A stretch of DNA of 64,000 bases from Micromussa lordhowensis (Eukaryota; Cnidaria; Anthozoa; Scleractinia; Lobophylliidae). Below, piece after piece: positions 45,601 to 57,066 of this stretch. The translations under genes and the position numbers were made by a program. The stretch is taken from contig OZ026596.1 in NCBI GenBank assembly GCA_964020085.1, positions 45,467,811-45,531,810 on the forward strand. Direction: 5' to 3'. The first letter of the stretch is position 1, and each line of letters opens with the position of its first letter. Below the pieces are notes generated by a model. It was not told where the DNA came from. It made no database searches and saw only the letters and a program-made list of their open reading frames with translations.

Positions 45601-47431
45601 TTCTAAGAAGTAAAGACAAATGAAAATTACGATCCTAGAATTAAGGGTTAACACTGATATATCAGTGGCCCGGTTGTCAGTTAATCCTGCAGACAGCAGG
45701 ATACAAACGTTACCGAGAGTTCCCAAACTGTAAAATAATAAGCCACAACATCGGGATAAATGTAAAAACTGAATTCGTTGACGATTTGGATAATCCGGCC
45801 CAGTTCATTACTACTTTAGCGGTCAAACATGTTTTTGTTAGATAAGAGTTCCAGTTGAATTTCGTTTTGATCATAAACAAGAAAGACTGAAAGTGAAAAT
45901 TAAAAGAATATGTTTTTGAACTAAAAAGCAATGTAAATCAAAGGAAACAGATGGTCATTTGGTGAATCGGGTTATGTTTGCTTTCTAATACTTATAACAA
46001 ATCGTATTCTTGAACTAATATCTCGCCAAGAATTTACAGCAAAGCAGTCTAACATATCTCATTTGAAATAGCGCAAAAAGCACTTTCCAGAAAAAAATAA
46101 GTTGCCTTCATGGAAACTATTCTTCAGACTAATTTTAAAAAAATTCAGTAGTAGAACTTAACGAAAAAAGTAAAAAAAAATTGAAAGAGACGATCAATAC
46201 TGTTATTAGGCCGAGAGTATCGTAGAAATAACTGAAGAGACAAGAGCATCGTTTAATTGCGTTTAAAATAGATCGATTTTGACTCAACGAATGCGTCAGA
46301 AAGAATGATGACCGATAGTCTCGTTAACTACGAAAAACATTTACTTTCCACAAAGAACGAAACAAGTCTTGTTCAAATTTAGGTGTCTCATTAGGTGGTT
46401 GAAGACAGTTTCCAGCAATTTCCAAGACTTAGATTCTGATGGGTCGTTATAACCACTCTTTATCACTTGATGCTACAATCATGGTATCAAAAAACTGCCC
46501 AATCATTGGTGAACACGTTGTTATCATTTCGTAAAACAATAGATTACCATAGCAACAGAATAACCTCGAGCTTGTTATTCAAAACTGACGGTAAGGTGAA
46601 TTTTTTGTGTATTATCGAATTTTAGCAAGATAAGACGCAACTTTTAGCAAGATTTAAAAATATTCTGAGATGGGGTTGAGAGCGACCTTGAATGTCTTGA
46701 ATGTCCAAAATGTTAAGGTTGCCCTGAACCCCATCTCTAGATTTTTTTAAAACGTTTGGACCTGCCGACTGGAAATAAAATATACAGAAATCACCATACA
46801 ACCTTGTAAGTGGTCACTATGAAAAAAAATTTACCGAATGTTTTGTAAGAAAGGTAAATCAACAATGAAGTTCAACCAATGATTGAATTCTTCTTCCAAA
46901 TTTGTCAGCGTTGATTGTATGCTAAGGAGCTTGGAAATTTTTACATTAACCGACAAACATAGCAAATAGAAACGAGTTAGGTGAGGACACAGCTAATTAG
47001 CCAGTCCGAGCTTGTCCAGAAAAAAAGTTTGTTTATTTCGTTGCAGAGAAGGATGAAGTGACGCCCTTTTTCTATAAATGTATGTCTATCATGTTCGTAA
47101 TCATCGCGGGTATTAACATTTTTTAAAAGAAGCTTAATGTAGCATGCACGACAAGTCATTCGAGATTGAAATACAAAAGAAGTGAAATCAGGACTGATTC
47201 ACTTGGTTTTTCTCACTTTTTTGTTTAAGACTGCTGTTGTAACTAGTATTGCCAGAAGTCAATAAAGTAAATCGTATAACTAGAATAATTCGTAAGATGC
47301 AAATGCCCGCAATGCGTACCTATTTGAAAGAGTGTGTAATTTCATATTACGCAAAGATTAGCTCGTGTCAATCACCCAAGGTAAGAGAGTGAGTCCCCCA
47401 TGCATAGGCCTTATACCCAAGGTAATTCCTC
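45601..47431. other. No gene seen; one hairpin
   Basis: AT-rich sequence without recognisable frames. A hairpin at about 46669-46741 pairs GAGATGGGGTT with AACCCCATCTC around a loop holding CTTGAATGTCTTGAATGTC. Confidence 0.45.
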
Positions 47432-47435
47432 TTAA

Positions 47436-47843
47436 GGTGGGGGTTTACCTGAATTAAAGTGAAATTTGAGGAAGTTTAAAGAGAGATTGAAAGGGGGAGA
47501 AAAGGTTATGGAACACCACCAGACAGTTGCCCGACCCCACAATGGCACTCGGGTTGTTAGGCAACTGTTTGGTGTGTATCTATCAATTTTTAACTTCAAA
47601 CTCTAATTTTAAAACAACACCAAATCTTCAAAATTTCCTATTTCCATAAATTTTACTAATCCTTTGAGAAAAACTATCTGTCTCCAAATAAACCTAAAAA
47701 TCACCAAAAAATTTACAAAACGGCGCAAAACATAGATGTGTGTAATGAGTGAACAGATTCTTGATTGCTTGAAACGTAAACGAGATATTTGCATTAAGAA
47801 CATAATACCAAGCCAAAATACGGCTTTCAGGTGGACCCCCGCC
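47436..47843. mobile_element. 408-bp TTAA-flanked element
   Basis: TTAA at 47432-47435 and 47844-47847. The ends are GGTGGGGGTTTACCTGAA and TTCAGGTGGACCCCCGCC, inverted repeats with a few mismatches. There is no transposase frame. TTAA duplication plus GG/CC ends fits piggyBac- or Kolobok-type non-autonomous elements. Confidence 0.75.
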
Positions 47844-47847
47844 TTAA

Positions 47848-48900
47848 GGTGGCTCGTACCAGTTTTCGGGTTTTTGACGACTCATAACTTTGTAAGAATA
47901 GAACAAAAAGGCAGACCGGAGCCACTGTAATATTTTTGTAAATTTGGATTATATAATTTATACTTGACCTAAAATAGGTGTTATTTTGTCGTCAGCAGTT
48001 ACCATGGTAACATTCCAAAAGGATTTTCAAGACCTGATTTTTCGCTTATGTCACTAATAACTAAAAAATTAACCCGGTGACCCCAAGTTTTTTTAACCAT
48101 AGCTTTTGGCATCTGAAAAGGGAAGTGGACAACAATTTTAAAAAAAATTTCGGAGCCGATTTCTTGTAAACTTGGAAAAACGACAATTTGCACAGTGCAA
48201 ATTTCCTTCTGTAGATTTTTTTTAGTTTTTTTTTTCTGACGTTTGCTCTCAATGAAAACATTATATTAAAACAATAAAAAGAAGGGGTCACCGGGCTTGT
48301 TTTCATGCAAAAGCCTTCGCGAGTTCCGTTATTCCCACGCGCGTAGACACGCATTCAAAAATCCAGACTTTATAAGATCAGCAGTTGCTCATGAGCTGTT
48401 TTGACTACCGCTGACGGCTTCGTGTGCCCGCGCGGGGGAGCGGGCTCTGAACAGGCGTTTTCTTTTGTTTGCTGTCGTTTGATGCTAAACATCATTTACA
48501 GTTGTAGTTGTCGTTAAAGACAACCTCCTGGGCTTACTCTGTAGGATATTTACACAAATTCTGGGTAGATTTGCTATGTTTTACGAGTCCTTAATACGTT
48601 CTCGGTGGCTGCACGATCGATCGAGTTTCCTTTGAAATTTGGGAAACATTGGATTCCCGAAACAATTTTTCTTAAATACACAGAATTTGACTTAAGTTGT
48701 TCCAGCAGGTAAAGCCTCCTTTATGTGCGAATTTCGTCTCCAACAGTACAAAAGTGACCTTGGGCGAAAAAAGCCGCGCGCCGCCATATTTGTTTTGGTC
48801 TTTCGAAATTTGAAATCTCGCACCTCTATCGTTCGTGTTTCTCACGCGTGACGCACGATGGTGATCTACTCCTCGCGCGAGAACACTGGTACGAGCCACC
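47848..48900. mobile_element. 1053-bp TTAA-flanked element adjoining the previous one
   Basis: TTAA at 47844-47847 and 48901-48904. The perfect 16-bp ends are GGTGGCTCGTACCAGT / ACTGGTACGAGCCACC. The interior has no credible frame. It shares its left TTAA with the element at 47436-47843, so the second insertion used a TTAA created or kept at the edge of the first. Confidence 0.85.
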
Positions 48901-49012
48901 TTAATGAGAGCTCTTCAAACTTTCTAACAGATTGATAATTACGCTACGTAGTACGGCAAGATATTAAAAGCCGTAAACTAATAAACGCGGCCACAGACTG
49001 TCTCTGAGTAGT

Positions 49013-49190
49013 TTCCCGGGGACGGAGGACGAGTCCCGGGGGCGAAGGACGGGTTCCGGGGGCGGAGGACGCGTCCCGGGGACGGAGGACGAGTCCCGGC
49101 GGCGGAGGACGGGTTCCGGGGGCGGAGGACGCGTCCCGGGGGCGGAGGACGAGTCCCGGGGGCGAAGGGCGCGTCCCGGGGGAGGAGTTG
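49013..49190. repeat. GC-rich minisatellite with about 20-bp period
   Basis: Nine diverged copies of CCCGGGGGCGGAGGACGAGT-like units. G-rich strand runs of 4-5 G recur every unit. The minus-strand open frame (48964-49218) of Pro/Arg/Ser repeats is a by-product. Confidence 0.9.
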
Positions 49191-49738
49191 TAGTACGAGC
49201 AGCTTGGTTTTTTTTCATCTATTTATTTTTCCAGACCACAAATATAGCAGGATTAAACAGCTTTTTCTGGTTAGAGCTATTCTCTATAATGAACTGAGTA
49301 TAGAATTCTTGTCTAGCTTTGTTCATTAGGTTCGTGGCATTTTGTAATCTGGAAAGTCTGATAGAAGTCTCTTTCTCCTCCATTTGCGTTCAGATTTCCT
49401 GCGGGCGCGCTTAGCCTGATCAATGTCTTCAATGTACGATGGAACGACTGGTCGAGTCATCCGTGTCCGCGTTCGCATGCATCCTTCGTAAAGTCATTTA
49501 GGTCATCGGCATGCATTAGTTAGTTCTTCTCTTTTCTTGTGTAGAGGGAAGTCCGTTGTATATCTTTTATCAGGGATATATTTGGGATTTTTGGAATTTC
49601 AGTTGTTAAGGAATTTCTCTGAATATAGTTTTCTGGTTGTTAATTGAAATAGCCAAAGAAAAAGGAAACATATCCCAATAAGCAATCTAACGTAGCAAGG
49701 GAAGGAGCGGTTGAAATTAAAAATATAACGAAGCAAGG
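49191..49738. other. No gene seen
   Basis: Unique sequence between the minisatellite and the Kolobok-type element; no open frame of note. Confidence 0.45.
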
Positions 49739-50324
49739 TTAAAGTGTACCTAACCCCTAAATTTTTTTTCCGCCTAAAAAAATCGTCATGCTTTGGTGAC
49801 TATTTCTTCGAAAACATTTTTGGATTTGGTCAAATCCTTGAATTTTTATGCCCCGTTGAAGTACGGAAAATCGCACTAAAATCGACGCCATTTTGGCTCG
49901 CGACCGCGTTTCAAAGATCAAGGGTCTGGCGACCACTGTGACGTCACTTCGAGACCCAACAATCTGTATTTCGCACCATTCGCTTGTTACATTTGGAAGG
50001 TTAGATTGAGTTTGGTCGCAAATATGCCGCACATATGTGTTGTTGGGGGTTGCAGTAATGTCAGAAGCTTGGAGAATGGAAGAGGGCTCCATACGATACC
50101 GTTTTACGGCGATGAGCGTCCAGAGGCAAAAAAACGAAGGAAGAGATGGATAGATTTTGTAAGACTGAAACGTGCTCAATGGGAGCCTTCGAAGGGTAGC
50201 CGGTCGTTTCGCCTACGAGTCGTTTCGCCTACTGTCAGTTCGCCTACTTCTACTGTCGTTTCGCCTACGTCCAATATGTCAGTTCGCCTACGTCTAGAGT
50301 CGATTCACCTACGGCAAACTTCAG

Positions 50325-50990
50325 TTGAAAAAGGACAAGGTACATACTAAACTAGCTCGTTCCCACTTCACCGCTCATCAATTATATATAACAGTTGAGG
50401 CGGTCTCTGTGTTTCATGTCATTCAAAAGGACAAGGTACATACTAAATTAGCTCGTTCCCATTTCACCACCCGGTTCAATTTTGTTGCGATTTTTTGTTG
50501 TCATCATGGACTTTATAAAGTAATGTTTTGATTGTTAGTTCGTGCGCTTCCACATAATCGACAAACTTGGCTAGATGAAAAATTATATATAACAGTTGAG
50601 GCGGTCTTTGTGTTTACTTGTGACTCGAGCGGCCTATACTAAAGAACGTGAGACTTTTCATGTCATTCAAAAGGACAAAGTAGTTACGCAATTAGCTCGT
50701 TCCCACTTACCTCCTGATTCAATTTTGTTGCGATTTGTTGTCATCATGGACTTTATAAATTAATGTTCTGGGCTGAGTTGGTTTACATTGTTTGCCCTTC
50801 AGTTTTGAGCTGTAGTAATGTCAAACTACACCAAACGTTAGAGGTGAAAAACACTTTTCAACAAGAGAAAATAGATCTATATATAAAACAATGAAAGTGT
50901 TCTTTGTGTAGACTTGTGAATTGAGCGGCCTATACTGAAGGAGGTGAGACTTTTCTCTAACATATCATTCAAAAGGACGAGGTAATTCGT
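50325..50990 (+). repeat. Direct repeats in the left subterminal part of the MULE
   Basis: Three to four staggered copies of TATATATAACAGTTGAGGCG, AAAAGGACAAGGTACATAC, TAGCTCGTTCCCACTT and GTCATCATGGACTTTATAAA occur at intervals of roughly 70-300 bases. Confidence 0.8.
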
Positions 50991-51070
50991 TTAACAAAGG
51001 ATTGTAAACAACATTGGTATTCACCAATCATATCGCGGCGATTTCGATCCACCGGAGAAAGGATTGACAC

Positions 51071-51077
51071 TATAAAA
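51071..51077 (+). promoter_or_regulatory. TATA box of the MULE transposase gene
   Basis: TATAAAA lies 73 bases upstream of the ATG at 51150, leaving room for a start site near 51100 (TCACCAGTTCG) and a short leader. It is the only such motif in the 150 bases before the gene. Confidence 0.55.
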
Positions 51078-51149
51078 GGCCTAGCATTTTTTCTTATGTC
51101 ACCAGTTCGTTAGAACAACGCTTTCAATCGAAAACTCAACACGATAAAC

Positions 51150-54100
51150 ATGGAGGAATTTGACTACATCTTTTGCGCACAAACTGTCACCTCCCGCCAA
51201 GAAGCCCTACTCTGCGGCGGATGTGACAGGTGGCAACACCGTCGTTGCCATACTGGGGTTGACAGGGCCACGTATAGACAGGCAGTGAAGACCGGCCAGG
51301 ACATCGCATGGACTTGCCTCTATTGTAAAGACGAGACGCCAGTACCCATTGCTGCTAGTTTGATGATCAATACAGGTAAACGATTTCTTGTTATCCCGAT
51401 GGGGTTGACTCCAAAACTGTAGGGGTGGCGAATGGTACCCAGAAAATTCAGGGACTCGGACTTATCAATCTTATATTTTTTCACCTTGGAATATCGTATA
51501 GCTCATGTCTCACTGCGAACAGTTTTCGAAACCGTATTTTGCTAAAACTTTCAAGTCTCGATCTCAGATTTTCAAACAAGAATCTCGGCAAGTCTCCGAT
51601 TTTACCATTCGCCACCCCTTACTGTGTATCTTTACGTGAATAAACAATTCAATGTTAACTCTGAAAAACTACTGCATGCGCCATTTTGAGGCGACTGATA
51701 GCTAAAATAAATTGCTTAAAACCAACAGACTCGAGTACGCCGTCCGTTCTGCCAGAGTTATCCTTACCCGTTTCATCGGCTTTGCCCTCAGACCTCGGAA
51801 CAGTGGAAGAAGTGACAATGTTCTCTGCCCCGCCAAGTTCTCCATCGGGTACAAGGAATGAGGAAGGTAACTATTATTAAGACACTATTAAGATATGAAT
51901 GTGAACTTCAGTGTTAATTCTCTGTTCCACCATTTGTATTATTAAGATAGTCTAAGAACATTTAGAGTCAATTCTCAGCTCCGACTATTGCATTTCTAGC
52001 TTTTTGATTGGCTAAAATACTCAGACTATGAGCCAATAGTCGGAGTTTTACGTCATATGGAAAATAGTGCGCCAAATTTTTTTAAAAATTATTGTGGAAA
52101 TAAAAATCGGCGGCAAAACCCGATTTGAAAATTTACTAAAACAATTATTACATTCGCCCTTGTTGCATATGAAGTGATTATAACCAACTCTTGTTATATA
52201 GCAAGCACTATTTTGAGGTAATTCATGACATAACATAGGTTTGTCTTGTAATTAGATACAGTTTTTATTTTTTCCCTTTACCAGAGCCAAGTGCTATTGT
52301 TGAATCTTCGATCGAAGAGCCAGTCCCGGGAGATGTCGCATCGGAGAACCCACACATTCAACACGTCACGTACCAGCTTGTGGAAGAGGGAAGCAAGCGT
52401 CGCAAAACCAAACTAGTGGACAGCCTGGGTTACAGCTACAACGTGAGATCCAAACGGTCTTACGCAACCTATTGGCAGTGCATGGTCCGTCCCAGAGGAA
52501 ATGCGTGCAAGGCTACGGTGATTCAGCGGGATGGCAACTTCCATGCCGGTGTAACCATTCATAATCATCCAGCAGAAGCAGGGGCGAAAGATCGTAAATT
52601 TGGTCAAGGGAAAGGCTCTGGAGGATAAGTTCAAGCCGGCTTCGGCCATAGTGGAAGAGGTATTTTCATTATTATAATTCATAATTCCTGATTTCTCAGA
52701 GCTCCTTCCCATGTACAGATTGTTTTAAAACTTTGACTGCATGGATAGAAAATGATAACATTAGTCGGTCATCATTATGAGGATAAGGCGTAGGGAAGAC
52801 CATAGCACTGTATTTTTTCTTTGTGTTTTAGCATAATGGAGAAAAAAAAAACACAGCTCACAAAAAATGAGCCAGCCTAACCCCCAAAACATATTTATGC
52901 TAGAGAAATTAAACTAAATTGTTTTACTATCCAGCGCTTATGCCGTAACAGTAGTGCTTCAGCAAGTTTAATTCCATTTTGGCGCGGCGGCGACGATAAA
53001 CTTTATCCTCAAAGAGATAAAAAACATCTTGACTTTCCTTTTCTTTTCCAGGTCTTGTTAAGTGAGCTGAAGGATGAACGCTGTCCAGCCTTCCCTAAGC
53101 CAGAACACATGGCGCGAGCAGCAAACCGCCTACGGCAGAGACTTCGCCCAGAGGATCCTAAGGACCTCGACTTCCAATTAATGGAGGATTCCATACCGGA
53201 AGGATTCTTTCAGGCAGACGTTTACGTGAAGGAAAGAAGACATCTCATCTTCGCCACATCTGAACAACTGACGACCGTCGCCAAGGCCAAGTCTTGGTAC
53301 ATTGATGGTACCTTTAAATTAGTGCGGAAACCATTCCAGCAGCTGGTAACGATCAATGCTTTCGTTCGATCAGGTGATCACACGAAACAAGTGCCACTGT
53401 TGTTCGTCCTCATGTCTGGGAAGAGTATTAATGATTACAAAAAGGTAGTTATCCATTAAGTTTTTTCATATATCTTAGCTAAAGCATCGTATAGTAACAG
53501 GGTTCGCGACTCTTTTTGGGACTAAAAATTCAAGGACTTTTCAAGGACAATTCAGGCCGCAATTACAATATTTTAAGCACTCCATCTGGTAAAAAATGCC
53601 ATTAGACTGTGCGTGCGAACCCTGTAGTAACATCATCTTTCTCCCTTCCCTCTTTTAGGTAATAAAGAAAGTAATTAAGCCTGCTGCCAATTCAATCCGC
53701 TGTCAAGCAGATCACTCTCGACTTCGAGAAGGCTCTGTGGAAGGCACTAAGGTCAGTCTTACCAACAGCGAAGCTTCAAGGCTGCGTATTTCACTGGACT
53801 CAGGCCCTGTGGAGGAAGGTTAGTTCATATCAAAGCATCATGTTCAACAGTCGTGTTAGTTCACTTAAAGGGGCTAGGTCACGCTATTTTACTTTAGGTC
53901 AAATGGTCATAGAATTAACTGAAATATGAAAATAACGTTTCAAGACGATAAAAGAACTCAAACAAAACATGCCATCTTCTCGCTAGAATTTGTGAATGTT
54001 TTTACTTTGGTCATAGAATTAACTGAAATATGAAAATAACGGTTCAAGACTATACACGAACTCAAACAAAACATGTCATCTCGCTAGAATTTGTGAATAT

Positions 54101-54800
54101 TTTACTTTAGGTCGGGGCTAGCCCTGTACAAATGCGTTGTCAGTGCTTTTATCCACCGGTCATGGCGAATTCGAAACTGGACTATTCAATTGATGTGAAG
54201 ATACCCTCTAGCCTTTTATATAGTTTTATGAAGGAAGGTCACAAATGTTTTACTAATTGTCTATCACAGGTACAAGAGCTTGGTCTCCAAACGGCCTACA
54301 GTGACGACGACGCCGTGTACCGATACATCAGAAAACTTATGGCCCTCCCGTTCTTGCCCCACCAAGAAATCAGACCAATGTTCATGCGCCTCAGCGCCCA
54401 GGCAGAGACCCAGCCCCTCCGCGACCTGATTGCGTACATCCAGGAGCAGTGGATATACAGCACCATCTTCGCCCCAATAGACTGGACTGTATTTAAGCAA
54501 GCGATCCGTACCAATAACGACATAGAAGGGTGGCACAACGCTCTGAACCGCCGAGCCGGTGGCCAATGCAGATAACAGTTTTACCTGTTAATCGAACTCC
54601 TTCATCGCGAAGCCCGCCTAACGTCTATCACCATACAGCTTGTATCAGATAAGAAGTTAAAGAGGATCCAAAGAAAAAAGTATAGGCAGCTTCAGCAGAA
54701 ACTCTTCGACGCCTGGGACGAGTACCAGACCGGCAACAAAAACGCAGCCAAATTGCTCCGATTCTGCTCTCATCTGAATGGACCTGCTCGTAGCCAGTGA
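51150..54800 (+). pseudogene. MULE transposase with PHD-like and FLYWCH zinc fingers, degenerate
   Basis: Exons by splice signals and phase are 51150-51375, 51729-51866, 52285-52659, 53052-53445, 53659-53818 and 54270-54800. Exon 1 has a PHD-like finger (ALLCGGCDRWQHRRC, WTCLYC). Exon 3 has a FLYWCH finger (YATYWQC, ACKATV, HNHP). Exon 4 has the start of the MULE catalytic domain (WYIDGTFKLV, with the DG aspartate; PLLFVLMSGKS). Exon 5 has TLDFEKALWKAL and GCVFHWTQALWRK, the C-x2-H box. Exon 6 has NNDIEGWHNALN. Breaks are a frameshift near 52595 in exon 3, another near 53695 in exon 5, and an in-frame TAA at 54573-54575. Function when intact was cut-and-paste transposition of the element in the nucleus. 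Confidence 0.88.
53870..54122 (+). repeat. Tandem duplication in the fifth intron of the MULE gene
   Basis: TGGTCATAGAATTAACTGAA to CTAGAATTTGTGAAT occurs twice (about 53908-54005 and 54008-54100), flanked by GGGGCTAGGTC at the left and GGTCGGGGCTAG at the right. Confidence 0.8.
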
Positions 54801-54829
54801 GAACCCAATTTCTTTTTAAAACCGAAACG

Positions 54830-55100
54830 TAATTTCCTTAGAAGTAATCGCCAATGATCTGTTGTTAATGTGGCGGGGGTCACACGGACATCCCAAACGT
54901 CCACGCATGTAATAGGTAAAAATTACAAATTAGCATGACTAGTAGTTTAAAAAAATTGCTTGTCGTAGTTAAATTGTATCTGTAAGCTTCATTTTATATG
55001 TAAGCAACGAATAAATAAGTTTTCTTTTATCTCCTTAGAAGTAATCGTCAATTATCTGTTAACGTGGCGGGGGTCACTTGGACATCCCAAACAGTGAGAT
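54830..55100 (+). repeat. Direct repeat pair in the right part of the MULE
   Basis: CCTTAGAAGTAATCG and GTGGCGGGGGTCAC...GGACATCCCAAAC occur at about 54837-54900 and again at 55035-55092, 195 bases apart, downstream of the transposase stop. Confidence 0.8.
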
Positions 55101-56370
55101 AATATAAACCACGAAAAAAAATTATTTGAATGATTTTTTTCACTTGTCACGAATGCAAACCGGGACACCTGTCAGCAAATACCAATTCACAAATGACCCT
55201 CTATATGTACTAAACCAGATCACAAGTTTAGCTTATTAATCAAGTCGTTTCAGTGAGAGTCCCCCATGAAAATGCACCGGCAAGAGCTAGTCAGTCCCAG
55301 ACCTAATCGTGTATACAAAATTCAAAATAGCCGACTCGTAAGCAAAGGTAAGATGTATTAAATTACGATTCCTTCGCGCTCATACTGGAAACTTAGTTCA
55401 ACAAAATGGGAGTTCAGTTGCTCGAGGTTGATAATGTTATGTTTCAAAATGCCTAGGAGACGCCTTTTTGTTTCGGGATTTTGGAAGAAAGTTAATTAAG
55501 AACTCTGACAACTGTTGTTTATTCACCAAACCAAGTACAAATCACATCAAGTAGGTGAATCATGTCATAGTAAAGAGTTTAGGACGTAGGCGAGATGACA
55601 TATTAGACGTAGGCGAATCGACTCTAGGCGTAGGCGAACTGACATATTGGACGTAGGCGAAACGACTGTAGGCGTAGGCGAACTGACAGTAGGCGAAACG
55701 ACCGTAATTCCTTCGAAGAATTCCGTGATATGCTCGAAGCATTTCAAGCCAGATGATTTTGTTCGGAACTACGCGTTTTTGAAGGACCAAGAAGCTCCAT
55801 CAATTCCGTATTTAGTGCGAGACAGGTTCGGAATTACCGCTTTCCCGACAGGGGAAAGATCTTGTAGGACAAGATCACTCTTAATCGATTCTTCGCAGCC
55901 TTCCAGTTCACAACAGCAATAACACTCACTGATGTTTTGTAACAGAGCGACGTTGCAATTTCCACACTTGCACCTAAAGTTCAGCAAAGTTATGTTAGCA
56001 GAAAAGTAATCTAAAATACATAAACAATAGCGCCAGAAGCAAGCGTGCCAACACATGTAATGCATAAACTAAAGCTCACGCCGCAAAGTACATACATAAG
56101 GGAAAAACCCGCGAATATCACCATTCCTTCAGTTCTACATTGCCCTGTAACCGGTCCTTAAGGCTTCGTTCGAGCTCTTCGTTAGCCTTCATTTCTTCTT
56201 GATATTTTTCTATTCATTCTGCATCAGCCAGTGGCTCGTCAGTGTAAGCTGCATCGTCATCGTTTGAATCGTTCGAGGTTTCTTGTGATCGTGGTGAGAC
56301 GCGGCACTGATAAATGCCCTTCATCCTCAAGTTCGTATCCAGCGATAAAATTGATTTCCGAGTCGTCTGA

Positions 56371-57066
56371 GGGCCCAGTTATATGGTCTCGGGTACCCGA
56401 GACAACCCTTCCCCTGAGGTAACTTTATCGAGCGTTTATATGTGAAAACATAGTTCCAGTAGGCCGAGTCAAAGTTAACCCAGCATGATTATTCATAAAC
56501 CTTACTGAATAATCAAATGTGCAAATATCCCTCTTTCTTTGGGTTTTTCTCGGTCATTCGATCACAGTGGGTTTTGCCGAGTTAATTTTTACTTCTTTAA
56601 TACGAATTTCTGCTATAAATCCTAAATCTAAGCATTACGTGACATTCGCCACGCCGAGAGATGTCCCGGTCAGGCGAGCCAAAGCGTTTATATGTAGAAA
56701 AGTTGTCCCGCTTGCCAGGGTTACCCTACCTGCCGAGGTGAGACAACTCGCCCACCCGAGTTGTCTCGCCCCCCGAGACGAGTTGGCGATCCTAATGTAA
56801 ACGGCTGGTTGAATTTTAGAAAGAAACAAGCTAAATGTTACCTCGGCCAGGGTAGCTCGGGGGGATGGTTGTCTCGGGTACCCGAGACCATATAACTGGG
56901 CCCTGAGGGTATTTGCACATTTGATTATTCAGTAAGGTTTATGAATAATCATGCTGGGTTAATTTTGACTCGGCCTACTGGAACTATGTTTTCACATATA
57001 AACGCTCGATAAAGTTACCTCAGGGGAAGGGTTGTCTCGGGTACCCGAGACCATATAACTGGGCCC
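56371..57066. mobile_element. Compound inverted-repeat MITE with GGGCCCAGTTATATGG ends
   Basis: The outer 163 bases at the left (56371-56534) are an almost exact reverse complement of 56904-57066. A third, inner terminus (GAGACCATATAACTGGGCCC, ending 56903) sits directly inside the right arm. The structure is therefore either one element with a duplicated end or two overlapping insertions. The termini contain the palindrome CTCGGGTACCCGAG. The central part has several CGAGACGAG / GAGTTGTCTCG mirror words. No ORF and no clear target duplication. Confidence 0.85.

Larger units (their letters stand above)
50195..55709 (+). mobile_element. Mutator-like element (MULE), 5.5 kb, 9-bp target duplication
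   Basis: CCTTCGAAG occurs at 50186-50194 and 55710-55718. Both ends carry inverted GGTCGTTTCGCCTAC, followed by further copies of CGTTTCGCCTACG and CAGTTCGCCTACG (50204-50320; inverted at 55575-55705), so the inverted ends are arrays of an 11-13-base motif rather than one simple repeat. The last inner repeat at the right is GTAGGTGAATC (55552). Inside is a multi-exon transposase gene (51150-54800). Direct repeats of about 250 bases lie at 50325-50990. A 9-bp duplication and a MULE-domain transposase both fit the Mutator superfamily. Confidence 0.92.
50024..55922 (+). pseudogene. THAP zinc-finger frame split by a transposon
   Basis: The first part (50024-50194) begins MPHICVVGGCSNVRS (first zinc pair C-x4-C), then GLHTIPFYGD, KRWIDFV and ends W-x-P-S-K. 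The second part (55710-55922) repeats P-S-K and continues SVICSKHFKPDDF (the second C-x2-H pair) and IPYLV, ending after about 70 codons in a Ser-rich tail. Both parts are in frame with each other, and the join falls exactly in the 9-bp target duplication CCTTCGAAG. The uninterrupted frame would be a short THAP-only protein of about 125 residues, lacking any catalytic domain. THAP domains bind transposon ends or promoters (family knowledge). In its present state the second part is cut off by 5.5 kb. Confidence 0.88.

Noticed and set aside
48964..49218. Pro/Arg/Ser-rich minus-strand ORF
   Set aside because: It coincides with the 20-bp GC-rich minisatellite and is explained by it.
55560..55790. 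Overlapping minus-strand ORFs rich in SPT repeats
   Set aside because: They are translations of the repeated GTAGGCGAA motif in the right end of the MULE.
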